Shown here: positions 18,978-29,300 of the stretch, one piece after another
How positions within the stretch are numbered: the first letter of the stretch is position 1
Layout of the letters: the number at the start of each line of letters is the position of its first letter
Source of the DNA: Bacteroidota bacterium
GTDB lineage: Bacteria > Bacteroidota > Rhodothermia > Rhodothermales > Bin80
DNA length: 64,000 bases
Reading direction: 5' to 3'
Assembly: GCA_026709335.1 (NCBI GenBank)
Contig: JAPOTE010000017.1
Coordinates: forward strand, 28,495-92,494
The notes under the pieces: generated by a model
Told to the model about the DNA's origin: nothing
Databases searched by the model: none
The model's input: the letters and a program-made list of their open reading frames with translations, nothing else
Translations under genes and position numbers: made by a program

Positions 18978-20411
18978 TTATTTCACGAGTGTCATTCTAC
19001 CACTGAGTAGGTGTCCTGCGACATTCAACTGATACACATAAGTACCCGAGGAAAGATCAGTTGCATTAAAGGTAGCGGTATATTTACCTGTGATCAAATG
19101 CTCATCAACAAGCGTAGCTACCTCCCGGCCTAGAACATCATAAACCTTCAACGTAGCTAAACCCGCATCTTTTATTTCAAACTCAATATTTGTTTGAGGA
19201 TTGAACGGATTTGGGTAGTTCTGTGACAGTGTAAACCCATCAGGAATTTCAACAGGATCGCGCTGAATATTTGTTACCTGACCGCGCATGAATTTCTTGA
19301 ACGTAAACCCTCTTGGAACACCACCAACTCCATTAAGCGGAATTCCATCACCATCCCGACTATTATCAAACAGGCCTACGTAAGCGTAATTTCCATCCGG
19401 TGAAAAGCCGATACCACGAGTCTTTTGTTCCCCAAACACAAACGGCCAGTCGAAATTGAGACTGTCCACAATTTCATCTGTTGCTGGATCAATCGCAAAC
19501 CAAGTTAACTCGCTCCCAGGGGCAAATCTTCCAACACTCGGTAATGGAATGCTTCCCGCAACTGAATGCCCAAGCCAGATATAACCGGTTGATGGATCGC
19601 GAGCACTGGACTCAGCAAGAAGCCCCTCATGAATCAGTCCAATGGAGTCATATGGAGCAAACTCATTCGGCCGCTGATACTTGTATGTGCCCGAATGTGT
19701 AAATGCAGACCAATACACCGTATTCCCATCGGCCGTGACTTCTACAGTTCGGCCAATACCGGGTGCTGATGTCGTTACAATTTCTTTGTCTTGGAAATCA
19801 GAATCATAGACCTTTATGGGAGAACTTCCTGCTACCGGTGCAATATAGATGTTCCCATTTGCATCTATGCCCGGCGAAGCAGGAGAACCAAATTCTTCAG
19901 CACCTAAGTCAACTCTATCTAACACCTCACCGGTCTGATGATCCAACCGAAACATCAAACTCGTTGGATTTTCACGTGTGAGGGGGTTATTTGGAGTAAA
20001 TGGTGTCCCAACCATGATGATAATATTACCATTATGGTCAGTTCTTATGCCGCGGACATCTTTGGCAGGGCCATCTTTAACATCCCAAAAAAGTGTGTCT
20101 GCCATACCACGATATGTAAATGATCGTATAGGCTCCATTGCCTTTGTCCCGTCAGAATTGAAGATGTGAACGGCGGGGGTACTAATGTATTCACCGTTCC
20201 TGTCCTTGAGTGTATCCCCATTTGCGAGAACCCAGAATTCTGGGAAATACTGTGAAACCCACACCTTGCCTTCCGCGTCTACTGCAACTCCATGCGATGA
20301 TCGCCAGAAGGTTGTTGAATCAGGAAATGGTCCCATATCAATCCAACTCTGCGCACTTGTAGTTCCGCTTACAAGAAGACTAATTGCGATCAGAAATGCT
20401 TTTCGGGTCAT
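18978..20411 (-). CDS. secreted beta-propeller protein with T9SS type A sorting domain (copy A)
   Basis: A 477-residue exported protein: signal peptide MTRKAFLIAISLLVSGTTSAQ, then NHL/SMP-30-like propeller strands (HGVAVDAEGKVWVSQY, GIRTDHNGNIIIMVG, SPGIDANGNIYIAPV, GIGFSPDGNYAYVGLF). The last ~85 residues are a classic type A sorting domain: FTLSQNYPNPFNPQTNIEF, LKVYDVLGREVATLVDEH, SSGTYVYQLNVAG and ending LVK. It should be exported through a T9SS-type route and anchored or released at the surface. The gene at 20493-21929 is a tandem paralogue; the final ~106 residues differ at only about five places, while the propellers are clearly more diverged. Ligand unknown. Confidence 0.88.
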   Translation of the reverse strand: MTRKAFLIAISLLVSGTTSAQSWIDMGPFPDSTTFWRSSHGVAVDAEGKVWVSQYFPEFWVLANGDTLKDRNGEYISTPAVHIFNSDGTKAMEPIRSFTYRGMADTLFWDVKDGPAKDVRGIRTDHNGNIIIMVGTPFTPNNPLTRENPTSLMFRLDHQTGEVLDRVDLGAEEFGSPASPGIDANGNIYIAPVAGSSPIKVYDSDFQDKEIVTTSAPGIGRTVEVTADGNTVYWSAFTHSGTYKYQRPNEFAPYDSIGLIHEGLLAESSARDPSTGYIWLGHSVAGSIPLPSVGRFAPGSELTWFAIDPATDEIVDSLNFDWPFVFGEQKTRGIGFSPDGNYAYVGLFDNSRDGDGIPLNGVGGVPRGFTFKKFMRGQVTNIQRDPVEIPDGFTLSQNYPNPFNPQTNIEFEIKDAGLATLKVYDVLGREVATLVDEHLITGKYTATFNATDLSSGTYVYQLNVAGHLLSGRMTLVK

Positions 20412-20423
20412 GAAAAAATATGT

Positions 20424-20464
20424 AAAAACAAAGAAGGGTATCCCCTCTTTTCACAGGGATACCC
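20424..20464 (-). terminator. terminator of the tagged propeller gene (copy B)
   Basis: On the minus strand GGGTATCCC (20464-20456) pairs with GGGATACCC (20444-20436), followed by TTCTTTGTTTTT. It lies between the two propeller paralogues, 28 bases after the stop of copy B and just upstream of the start of copy A, so the two copies may be transcribed separately. Confidence 0.8.
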
Positions 20465-20492
20465 TCTATTATTTTGATGAGTTATCGAAGAG

Positions 20493-21929
20493 TTACTTCA
20501 CGAGAGTCATCGTACAACTGAGTCGATGTCCTGCAACATTCAACTGATACACATAAGTGCCTGAGGAAAGATCGGTGGCATTAAAGGTGGCGGTATATTT
20601 ACCGGCAACCAAATGCTCGTCAACAAGCGTGGCCACCTCTCGACCTAGAACATCATAAACCTTCAACGTAGCTAAGCCTGCATCTTTTATTTCAAACTCA
20701 ATATTTGTTTGAGGATTGAACGGATTCGGGTAGTTCTGTGACAGCGTAAATCCATCAGGAATTTCAACAGGATCGCGCTGAATATTCGTCACCTGACCAC
20801 GCATGAATTTCTTGAATACAAACTTCTGCTTATGTGATGAATCAAAAAACCATTTGCATTCTCCATTTGTATTTTCCCCCTGCACCGCATCAAATATGCC
20901 CACATATGCATAGATTCCGTCAGGCGAAAAGCCTATACCCCGTACATTTCTGTTGATACCACTACCACAATATGTGAAGGGAGAATCAAAATGAAGACTA
21001 TCAACAATTGCATCGTCTGCTTCAGGATCAATTGCGTAAAGAGTTAATTCGCTCCCAGGTCGAAACATTCCTGTACTATCAAGAGAAACATCTGCCCCCC
21101 CATGGCCCAACCAAATGTACCCTGTGGTAGGATGCCGAGCACTGCCTTGGGCAAGGAGGCCCTCATGAATAAGTCCGAGAGAGTCGTACTGTGAAAATTC
21201 GCTGGCACGATGATATTTGTAAGTACCCCGATGAGTATATGCCGACCAATACACAGAATTCCCATCTGCACTAACCTCTACTGCTCTGCCAACTCCGGGA
21301 GAATTTAGAGATACATTACCAATCCACACAAAGTCAGGATCAAAAATGCTGATCGGTGCGATTGCTTGAACAGGAGCAACATAAATATTCCCAGCTGCAT
21401 CAATTCCAGGAGAAGCGGGAGAGCCAAATCGATCGGTTCCAAAATCAACCCGGTTCATTACCTCGCCTGTTTTGTGGTTAATCCGAAACATGAGGCTGGC
21501 CTCCTCCCCAACTACCACGATAATATCCCCATTGTGATCTACCTTTACACCCGTAATTCGTTTAGCATCGAGCGAAGGGTTATTCGCGTGCCCTTTGGGA
21601 CGGTAAGCGAGTGTATCTGTCACCCCGTTAAAGGTAAGGGCATGCATTGGCTCCATTGCCTTAGTTCCGTCAGCATTAAACACATGTAAGGAACTAGTCT
21701 GGAGGGATAGTGTATCCCCATTTATGACCGTAGGAAAACTAAGGCTCCCTCCAAAAGTGGGATAATATTGTGCAAGCCAAATTTTGCCCTCTGCGTCTAC
21801 AGCCACTCCATGAGCGCCCCGCCAGAAGGCCGATGAATCAGGAAATACATCACCTTCAATCCAGTTCTGGGCACTCGCAACACCACTGATGAGAAGAAGC
21901 GTGGTAAAAAGTATCGTTTTACGAATCAT
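20493..21929 (-). CDS. secreted beta-propeller protein with T9SS type A sorting domain (copy B)
   Basis: A 478-residue exported protein; ATG 21929 is chosen because the frame upstream offers only a TTG and the residues MIRKTILF then match MTRKAFLI of copy A. Signal peptide ends ISGVASAQ. Propeller strands correspond one to one with copy A (WRGAHGVAVDAEGKIWLAQY; GVKVDHNGDIIVVVG; SPGIDAAGNIYVAPV; SVYWSAYTHRGTYKYHRASEF). A Cys pair present here (TYCGSGINRN, NGECKWF) is absent from copy A. The C-terminal sorting domain (YPNPFNPQT) is nearly identical to that of copy A. It lies about 90 bases downstream of the lipoprotein gene at 22023, so it may belong to the same transcript as the receptor module. 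Confidence 0.88.
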   Translation of the reverse strand: MIRKTILFTTLLLISGVASAQNWIEGDVFPDSSAFWRGAHGVAVDAEGKIWLAQYYPTFGGSLSFPTVINGDTLSLQTSSLHVFNADGTKAMEPMHALTFNGVTDTLAYRPKGHANNPSLDAKRITGVKVDHNGDIIVVVGEEASLMFRINHKTGEVMNRVDFGTDRFGSPASPGIDAAGNIYVAPVQAIAPISIFDPDFVWIGNVSLNSPGVGRAVEVSADGNSVYWSAYTHRGTYKYHRASEFSQYDSLGLIHEGLLAQGSARHPTTGYIWLGHGGADVSLDSTGMFRPGSELTLYAIDPEADDAIVDSLHFDSPFTYCGSGINRNVRGIGFSPDGIYAYVGIFDAVQGENTNGECKWFFDSSHKQKFVFKKFMRGQVTNIQRDPVEIPDGFTLSQNYPNPFNPQTNIEFEIKDAGLATLKVYDVLGREVATLVDEHLVAGKYTATFNATDLSSGTYVYQLNVAGHRLSCTMTLVK

Positions 21930-22022
21930 ATTCAAAAGGATTTGATTGAAAAATATAATTAAAGTTCGCTACCAAAATACTAAGATACTATTCCTATATC
22001 TAAATTCCAAATTTCTCAGAGC

Positions 22023-23183
22023 CTAATTGCGCGTTGTAATTCGAATAATTCCGGCAACCGAGTTCTCTGTCGAGTTCGTTGCCGCATAAAGATGCCCTCC
22101 CTGCCCCCATGCAAATCTGCGAGCAGCCTGAGCCAAGACACCCGGATATAGCACTTGGGCATCTCCACCTGTATCTAAGAGTACAATAGAATCCGTTCTC
22201 TCAGATGTTCCTACATATAAGTTCCCCGATGCTGAGAATGCAAGAGCGTGGCCCTCGCTACTATTGAAGGTGGTCAGATCAAATACTTCTTCCGCCACCC
22301 CTAGCTCGCCACTGGAATCAATCATAAATCGCCAAATTTTACTGCTTTGGTTTTGGATGGCCGTCAGATATAGATAGTCTCCTAGTGCTACTAGATCCTT
22401 CACATCTGCTTCAAATTTAAAACCTTTAACGGTTCCATCTGACAAAATTCGATATATCTCCTGGTTATCTCCTGCTACCCAAAGACGATTGTTTGTATCA
22501 ATTGCAATAGCTGTTAATCTGACAGCACGATCTGGGATTACAGCAAATACCGAAAAATTATTTGAGCCATCCTGAGATCTAAACACAGCTCGAACAGATC
22601 GGACCCCATACAGGTCATTATTCAGCCCAAATGTAAAATCTGTCCATAAAAACGGAGAATTAATGAATTCACTTCGTTCACCCTCAGGGGTGATGCGAAT
22701 AATCCCAACGGGAATGCTGAACGCCACAAGAGAAACATATACATTTCCAGACGGGTCCGTAGCAATTCCATATATATCCTCAAAATCTTTGACCTCACCA
22801 AACTCAATAAATGGGGGATCCAGTCTATAAGATATGCTATTACTAAAATTCTCCGCCCCCACAACCACAAGACGAAGATTCAATTCAGGTTGTGGATCAT
22901 TTGGGGCCAGCAGGCGAAGCTGAGTGGATGTTGACTCAAGTACATCGGCACGGGTGCTACCAAAATACACTAGATTATCTGCAGGTTGAGTTGAAAAATT
23001 GCTACCAGTAATGATTACATCATCTACACCGGCCAAGGCTCTATCCTCAGGCATTATGCCTTCAATCACTGGGGTGGGCAGGCTGGCACGGTCTGGATCA
23101 TATATACTCGGCGCAGTGCCCGAGTCACAGCCAAAAGACATCACCAGACAAAATAGCCCAATGAACGGAGCTGAACGCCCCAC
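22023..23183 (-). CDS. IPT/TIG-domain beta-propeller lipoprotein
   Basis: An exported lipoprotein of about 386 residues. A GTG at 23183, one base after the stop of the PorV-like gene, gives a short signal peptide GRSAPFIGLFCLVMSFGC with lipobox SFGC. The frame is open to 23261 with an ATG at 23219, but those starts would overlap the PorV gene and lengthen the basic leader. Residues about 40-120 form an IPT/TIG Ig-like domain (PVIEGIMPEDRALAGVDDVIITG, VYFGSTRADVLESTSTQLRLLAP, given in parts). After it come NHL/SMP-30-like strands (IYGIATDPSGNVYVSLV, AIAIDTNNRLWVAGDN, LAFSASGNLYVGTS). It is the fourth gene of the second receptor module and probably an accessory surface lipoprotein. Ligand unknown. 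Confidence 0.78.
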   Translation of the reverse strand: MGRSAPFIGLFCLVMSFGCDSGTAPSIYDPDRASLPTPVIEGIMPEDRALAGVDDVIITGSNFSTQPADNLVYFGSTRADVLESTSTQLRLLAPNDPQPELNLRLVVVGAENFSNSISYRLDPPFIEFGEVKDFEDIYGIATDPSGNVYVSLVAFSIPVGIIRITPEGERSEFINSPFLWTDFTFGLNNDLYGVRSVRAVFRSQDGSNNFSVFAVIPDRAVRLTAIAIDTNNRLWVAGDNQEIYRILSDGTVKGFKFEADVKDLVALGDYLYLTAIQNQSSKIWRFMIDSSGELGVAEEVFDLTTFNSSEGHALAFSASGNLYVGTSERTDSIVLLDTGGDAQVLYPGVLAQAARRFAWGQGGHLYAATNSTENSVAGIIRITTRN

Positions 23184-23184
23184 C

Positions 23185-24189
23185 CTACAGCGAGAACCGT
23201 ATTGCAAGACGTTGTACATTTGATAAAATACCAAAATCAGTATATGAATAGTCGGCTCCAAAGCCGAATCTGCGGAGAGATTGTTTTAGCCCCAACCCGA
23301 AACTGATCCCCTGCTCATCCGTGGGAAATACATATCCTGCACGAAGTGTGAATGTATTCAAAAAGGTGTACTCCGTACCTACCTTAATTTGTTCGGAAAA
23401 ATCGCGCGGATTCGTAGCATCTACTGAAAGTAATAACTTATGCATGTTAGATCCGCGATCAATGAGATCCATCATATTCATGGACACACCAATATTTAGC
23501 GCCAATGGTAGAGCCACACCTTCTTCACTGAATGTAATCTCAGGGGCAAAATTCCGTGCACTGACTGCAAAATTCAAACTCCGAAAGCCAGTCCTGTAGA
23601 GTACCCCAAAATCATATGCCAGAACCCCCTCTTCTATGTTTTCGCGGACATATTCACCTTCAGCATCGATTCCAGTTACAGAATTTGCCAAATATTGATT
23701 AGCCCACTTGAATTGAACACCAACAGAAAACTGATCTGATAATTTTCTGGCATATCCGGCCCCGAAACTCCATGCTGACGGGGAAAAAGTGCCCACGTCC
23801 AAAAAACCCTGATCATTATCAAACCGAATAGTTTCTTCCAAATCGCCGTAGTCTACCATCAGGAATGAAAATCCAATCACTCCCAGACGGCCACTACCAG
23901 GGCGAAAGGATAGGCCACCCATTGAATAATTGATTTCGGCGATCCACTGGGTCTGCCCCAAAATAATATCCAAATTAGTCTCCTGCCAAGCCATCCCGCT
24001 GGGGTTGTAAAATAACGATGCTGCACCGTGATCAACCGCTGTTAAAGCATCTCCAAGAGCTGCAGCACGTGGATCCACGGACACAGACAAAAACTTCATT
24101 GCAGTCTGGGCAAGTTTTTTCTGCTGAGCGGAAACAGGCACCGCTGTACATACAGAAAACATCAACAATATGTAGCACCATTGCTTCAT
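23185..24189 (-). CDS. PorV/PorQ-family outer-membrane protein (second module)
   Basis: A 334-residue outer-membrane barrel. Signal peptide MKQWCYILLMFSVCTAVPVSAQ. Then comes the family hallmark: FLSVSVDPRAAALGDALTAV followed by ASLFYNPSGMAW. This is closer to the PorV/PorQ textbook pattern than the copy at 12870. The C-terminus is a barrel strand, RLAIRFSL. It starts 6 bases after the tagged protein gene at 24196 and abuts the lipoprotein gene downstream, so all are surely one transcript. Expected role: shuttle or anchor for the tagged protein encoded just upstream (inference from PorV biology). Confidence 0.88.
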   Translation of the reverse strand: MKQWCYILLMFSVCTAVPVSAQQKKLAQTAMKFLSVSVDPRAAALGDALTAVDHGAASLFYNPSGMAWQETNLDIILGQTQWIAEINYSMGGLSFRPGSGRLGVIGFSFLMVDYGDLEETIRFDNDQGFLDVGTFSPSAWSFGAGYARKLSDQFSVGVQFKWANQYLANSVTGIDAEGEYVRENIEEGVLAYDFGVLYRTGFRSLNFAVSARNFAPEITFSEEGVALPLALNIGVSMNMMDLIDRGSNMHKLLLSVDATNPRDFSEQIKVGTEYTFLNTFTLRAGYVFPTDEQGISFGLGLKQSLRRFGFGADYSYTDFGILSNVQRLAIRFSL

Positions 24190-24195
24190 GCTGCC

Positions 24196-26319
24196 CTAAC
24201 GAATAATTACAAACTTCTTGATTATCCTTTCACCAGTATCCAAATCCGTGATCACTGCGATATACAATCCGCTGGCAACAATTTGTCTGGATGATGTCGT
24301 ATGATCCCAGAACTCATCTCCACTACCATCGGTATGCTCAATTTCATCTACGAGTTCTCCTAGATCAGTATAAATCGCGATAGTACATCGACCAGGTATA
24401 TTGAAAAATGCCAGTTTGTCCGTTTGATCTGGGAAACGTACCGTAGGGCTTGAACCAATATTGAATGGATTCGGCACGATGCGCACCTCAGATAAGGATG
24501 TTCCCGCAGGTCGTTTTAAGCGTGTCGGAGTATAGGTTTGGGTAGCATACCGCGAACTCCTGAGCGATCGTCCAGATGGGGTAAGTCCTGTTCCATTATT
24601 TTGACTGGCACTCTGCACCGCAACAATGTAGTAATAGTAGTCTATCCCGCGAATCGGAGTCACATCATCAAAGCTGGTATCACCAGACGATGCGGCATGT
24701 ACAAGTGTGTATGTACTATCAAAACGGCCTTGCGCACGGTATATCTCCCAGCTCTCCGGCAACGGTTCAGTTGCATGAGGACTCCAAGTCAGTCGAATAC
24801 GGTCACCGCCTCCATCTACTTCAAAGACGCTTGGGGGAGCGGGTGCTCGTGGAATCGTATACCCTGAGCCATAGTTCGCAATCGCCCTACGAAACGTTTG
24901 AAAAAGTGAATCCCTACTTGTAAATACCCACTCATTCTTAGTCATTGAATGAGATTGTCCACCTACCTCAAACGTGATGGGGGTGCTATCATTGGCGCCT
25001 GATTCCTTATAGGCTCTCCCAATAGCCATATTGGCTTCACGACTTAATCCGGCAGCGGCCTCAGCAATAACAATGCGTACACTTTCACCTGGTGCAAGCG
25101 TGTAAGGTCCATAGCCGTTTGCATTGGAAAACCCACCGGGCGTTCCCAAACTGGGATCACCCACCGGACTCAGGAATCCTGGAAGCCCTGTTGGTTCCAC
25201 TACATCAGCATGGCGTGGAGATTTATGTCCCCCAGACATTACACTATATTCAACCTCCATCTTTGCTGGATTAAATGCATCATTCTGTGATGTATAAGGC
25301 TCATCGGAGCCAATCCAGGATGTTGTACTCGGTTGATTTGGATCATCGCTCCGGTCCGTAGGAGATGTATCTGCATGCAGTGTAACGATCCCCGCAAACT
25401 GGGAAGCCCCCAAGCGACCTACCGTATCAGTTGGAGCAATATTGAACGCCGGCAAAGCCTGTGGCAAAATCGGACCACCGATGTTGTCATAAGCGCTGAA
25501 GGGAGGGAATTTTCCGTGCCATACAAACTGAGCGCGAAAATTCTCATCAGGTGGATCTACTTTTACACCATCTCCGCGCGTATCTAACATTGCATTCAGT
25601 CCCCAACCTGTTCCATTTCCAATGACATAACGCGTTTCCTTTGCAACAGAAAGACGCCATTGAAAAAATATGTATACGTCCTCTAGTGTCTGATTGGGTA
25701 GCTCAATGTCCGCGTCATCATCCGTATTTCCAGTATTCGTGAACGTATATTCCAAAATGTGATAATTATCGTGAAATTCTTGAGTGAACTGGAGGATTTT
25801 GCGCTCCATAGTAATACCCAAGAGCGTATTCGCCTCATTCACGATCATTGCATCCGCATCCATAGAGGGGTCATTATCGTCGGCCACCATAGCTGCCTCC
25901 GGTTCTGTAATAGCACCGTCTACAAATACAGCTGTGAGCGGGAAGCGGGTGATCAATTCAAATCGTGTTGGAAAGAATTCTCCGCCTCCGGATACACGTG
26001 GACCGGCATGTACCACGCGACGTGAATAATTTGTACCAAACTCATCAGTTACGTTTACTGCACCAATCCACAATCCCTTTGCAGCCTGCATATCAGTGAA
26101 TCGATATATGCCTGGCCATCGAAGTCCGTCCTGCTGTCTTCCTACAAATCCGTTTGACTCAGTTTCGCTGCCTATCTCAGAATACCAATTATGTAAAGAA
26201 CCTGCTGACAACCACTTGTTTACAAACTGTGCGTGAACAAGTGATTCAGTACCTGACAAAATGATGAATACGGATAGAACCGTAAACCTAATCAGCCACC
26301 TTGGAATATCCTGCATCAT
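24196..26319 (-). CDS. large secreted protein with FN3-like and C-terminal sorting domains (second module)
   Basis: A 707-residue exported protein. The signal peptide ends near residue 31 (ESLVHAQ). The N-terminal half resembles the giant at 9322 in order of motifs: MQAAKGLWIGAVNV, a VVHAGPRVSGGGEFF strand, then NYHILEYTFTNTGN and VYIFFQWRLS. An FN3-like region follows at about 495-590 (PPSVFEVDGGGDRIRLTWSP, YYYIVAVQS). The last ~95 residues are an FlgD/Por-tail domain: VRIVPNPFNIGSSPTVRF, CTIAIYTDLGELVDEI, IVASGLYIAVI, ending KKFVIIR. It starts 3 bases after the receptor gene's stop and ends 6 bases before the PorV-like gene. Likely an exported partner of the receptor; function unknown. Confidence 0.85.
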   Translation of the reverse strand: MMQDIPRWLIRFTVLSVFIILSGTESLVHAQFVNKWLSAGSLHNWYSEIGSETESNGFVGRQQDGLRWPGIYRFTDMQAAKGLWIGAVNVTDEFGTNYSRRVVHAGPRVSGGGEFFPTRFELITRFPLTAVFVDGAITEPEAAMVADDNDPSMDADAMIVNEANTLLGITMERKILQFTQEFHDNYHILEYTFTNTGNTDDDADIELPNQTLEDVYIFFQWRLSVAKETRYVIGNGTGWGLNAMLDTRGDGVKVDPPDENFRAQFVWHGKFPPFSAYDNIGGPILPQALPAFNIAPTDTVGRLGASQFAGIVTLHADTSPTDRSDDPNQPSTTSWIGSDEPYTSQNDAFNPAKMEVEYSVMSGGHKSPRHADVVEPTGLPGFLSPVGDPSLGTPGGFSNANGYGPYTLAPGESVRIVIAEAAAGLSREANMAIGRAYKESGANDSTPITFEVGGQSHSMTKNEWVFTSRDSLFQTFRRAIANYGSGYTIPRAPAPPSVFEVDGGGDRIRLTWSPHATEPLPESWEIYRAQGRFDSTYTLVHAASSGDTSFDDVTPIRGIDYYYYIVAVQSASQNNGTGLTPSGRSLRSSRYATQTYTPTRLKRPAGTSLSEVRIVPNPFNIGSSPTVRFPDQTDKLAFFNIPGRCTIAIYTDLGELVDEIEHTDGSGDEFWDHTTSSRQIVASGLYIAVITDLDTGERIIKKFVIIR

Positions 26320-26322
26320 GAA

Positions 26323-29300
26323 TTAAAATGATAGCCGAATTCCCCAGAAAATGTCACGCGGATCCAGGAATGTGAGAAAGTTTTGATTCGGCATATCTAT
26401 GTATGCCTTGTCCTTGAGAGCCTGATCAACGATCTGTGAGTCTGCAGACTTCCAATCACCATCACGATAAACCAGATATTGGCGAGATTCATACTCCCAG
26501 TAGATCACGCCTTCATTCGGAGCTGTAATGCTCTCGCGTGCTGGAATTCGTTGCATAGGCTGATAGTTCACATCATATGACCGATAAGCGCCAATCTTGT
26601 CACCTCCTGGGATATTCGTTTGATAGTCATCCGATTCTGGCAAATGGAGAGATCTTAAGTAAGCCAGCTGATCATTCCCATCAATGAAACCATTGAAGGA
26701 AAGTCTTCGAGTATTGAATACATTGAATATATCCACAAAAAACTGTGCTCTCTTTCCAGCGATAACAATATTTTTCGTGAATCGCAAATTTGCATTCCAG
26801 TAATCCCGAAATGAAACATTGTTGATCACACCTGGAAGAGCTCCTCCACCGGTCCATGTATACTTTGCACCCTGTCGCCAGCTACCAATGAGACTGATTC
26901 GCCAGTCTGCTAAAATTGGATAGGAAGCAATTCGCGGACCAAAATCAGATGGAGTCAGGACATCTACATTAAGGCGTGCATAAGGGCGCGGGAGCGGCCT
27001 AGATGAAGCTCGGCGTCGCTCCGCATCACTTTCCGCAAACTCTCGTTGAGCGGTAGGGTTTTCAAAATTCCGCCGAAGACTAAAATAACCGGATGTAAAT
27101 ACCATATAGGTATAATTAACAAATCCCTGAACCCAATTACCACGATTTCGCGAGAGTGTAACCTCAAAACCACGAATATCTTCAAAAGAATTTGGCTCAC
27201 TAATGGTGTAGTTGACCTGCCCGTCTCGGCTGATATACTCTGTCAGATAAGGCTGGAGAGAGACATCTTTGTAGTAACCGGCCATGCGAATCAGTAGTTG
27301 ATCAAACAGAGATTGCTCATAACCAAGTTCATAGGCGACCGTCTTCGGTAAAGGATTATTCGGATCAGCAACTCGACTAATCTGCCCGGTCTCTGTAAAT
27401 TCACGAAGTAAGAATAAATTGTTGGGATCTGGTAACGAACGAAAGTGTCCGTAATTGAAATAAAGCTTACTGAACTCCGTAATAGGGAAAGAAACCCCCA
27501 TTCGAGGACTCAGCGCGAAGATATGACGAGTGGGATCCTGAGCTAATAGTGTGTCTATCCCAGCTGCAAACCTTGCACTGAAAGCAGGATCATAAGGATC
27601 AAAACTGTACCACTCCCCTCCTGCATTAAAATAATCCAGTCGGAGTCCCAAGTTTGCGATCATCCCGGAAAATTCAAGTTTTCCCTGGGTATAAACAGCT
27701 CCTCGAACTGGTGCTCGATCCCACTGAGAATGTGAATTGCTGCTTGCAAGGAATGCATCATAACGACCATAATTCACTTTGGAATCGGAAATATTATACT
27801 CCAATCCCGTCTTCACTTGCAAAAATCGGTTCAATTGACTGGTTAGATCTGCCTTGATATTATAGGCAGTTACTATACTGCTGTCCCGAGCATTGCTCAT
27901 CCCAACACCCGTTCGCATCCCGTCTACACCAAAGGTTGGTTTTGGCTGAAATCCAAAAGGAGCTTCGTCAAAACCAACACCACCGAATGTCACAATAGAT
28001 GTCTCATCACGTAAGCGTCCCGGATTCGTATCATACCTTGAACGAAAAGCATTCAAGCGAATTTCATAAAAAGTGGTTGGACTAAGTGAATGGGTCAGTT
28101 TTATCCCGCCCATAAAGTTGTTCACTTCGGTAGGAGCCCAATAATCTGTGGAAAAAATCCGGGAATCAATAAAGCTGGATCGACTCAGTTGTGCGGCAAT
28201 ACTGAATGCAGATCTAAAAATTCCAGGCTGCCCGCTCCGACTTAGCGAGGTACCTTGAATGTGCCCTCGTAGACCCTCAATGGTCAGTTTCATGCCGGGC
28301 CTAAGGTCAGCTGTCATTTTCAAATGCCCAGACCATTCCCGGTAGCGATCCGAGTTCAACGGAATCAAATACATGCTCTGATCGGCCCGAACTGAAGCAT
28401 AAAAACGAAGCGAACCTAAATACTGGCTCACAAAGGGGACAGGTCCACCAACACCAACGTCAACGTTATAGTCTGGACGAACCACCTCCATAGGTTTCCG
28501 ATGTTGCCACAGAAAAGCCTTCTGGAGTGCTTCTGGTGTCATATCGTTTGATGGATCATTATCCTTAAGCCTCTCCTCAGAAATCGCGATCCACCCTTCA
28601 AACCGAGGATATTGTGCTTGAGTAAACTCATCCCATCCGCCGGCTTCGGTCCCTGTGAATGCTACATCAGGGTCTAAAAATGGTCGGAGCCAATAGGAAT
28701 TGGGATGATCTGCTCGAGAACCAAAATGTTTTTGCGCGGGAGAACTGTATCGAAGAATCGCATTTCCTGAATATCGCTCTCTATCCCCTTCTTTAGTCAC
28801 AACATTTACAACACCAGATCGAACGTTCCCGTATTCGGCATTGAAGCCACCTGTCTGAACTTGCACTTCTTCTACGGATGAGAGACTGATATTAGTATAA
28901 GGAGCGTTGTTACGCTCATCTCTCAGAGTTAGTCCGTTGACCATAAATGAGAGCTCATCTGAACCACTGCCGCGAACCGAAAGTCCCTGAATTCCGGCCT
29001 GTAAGCCTACCACACTATTAATGCTCGAAATGGGTAATGCCTCAATTTGATCAGAAGTGACATTCAGTTGGCTGTTGGACACATCCGCCTGCACTACTGG
29101 TAACTCAGCTGTAACGACTAATTCTTCCAGCCCAAGAGCATCTTCAGAAAGTTGAAAATTGACCGTAGTAGTTTGATCAATATTCACGCGAACGCCTTCA
29201 ATGGTTTTGGTGGTAAATCCAATAAAAGAAGACTGAAGACTATATGTGCCTGGTGATATATTCAGGATTGTATAGTAGCCATCTACATCAGTTGTGCTGC

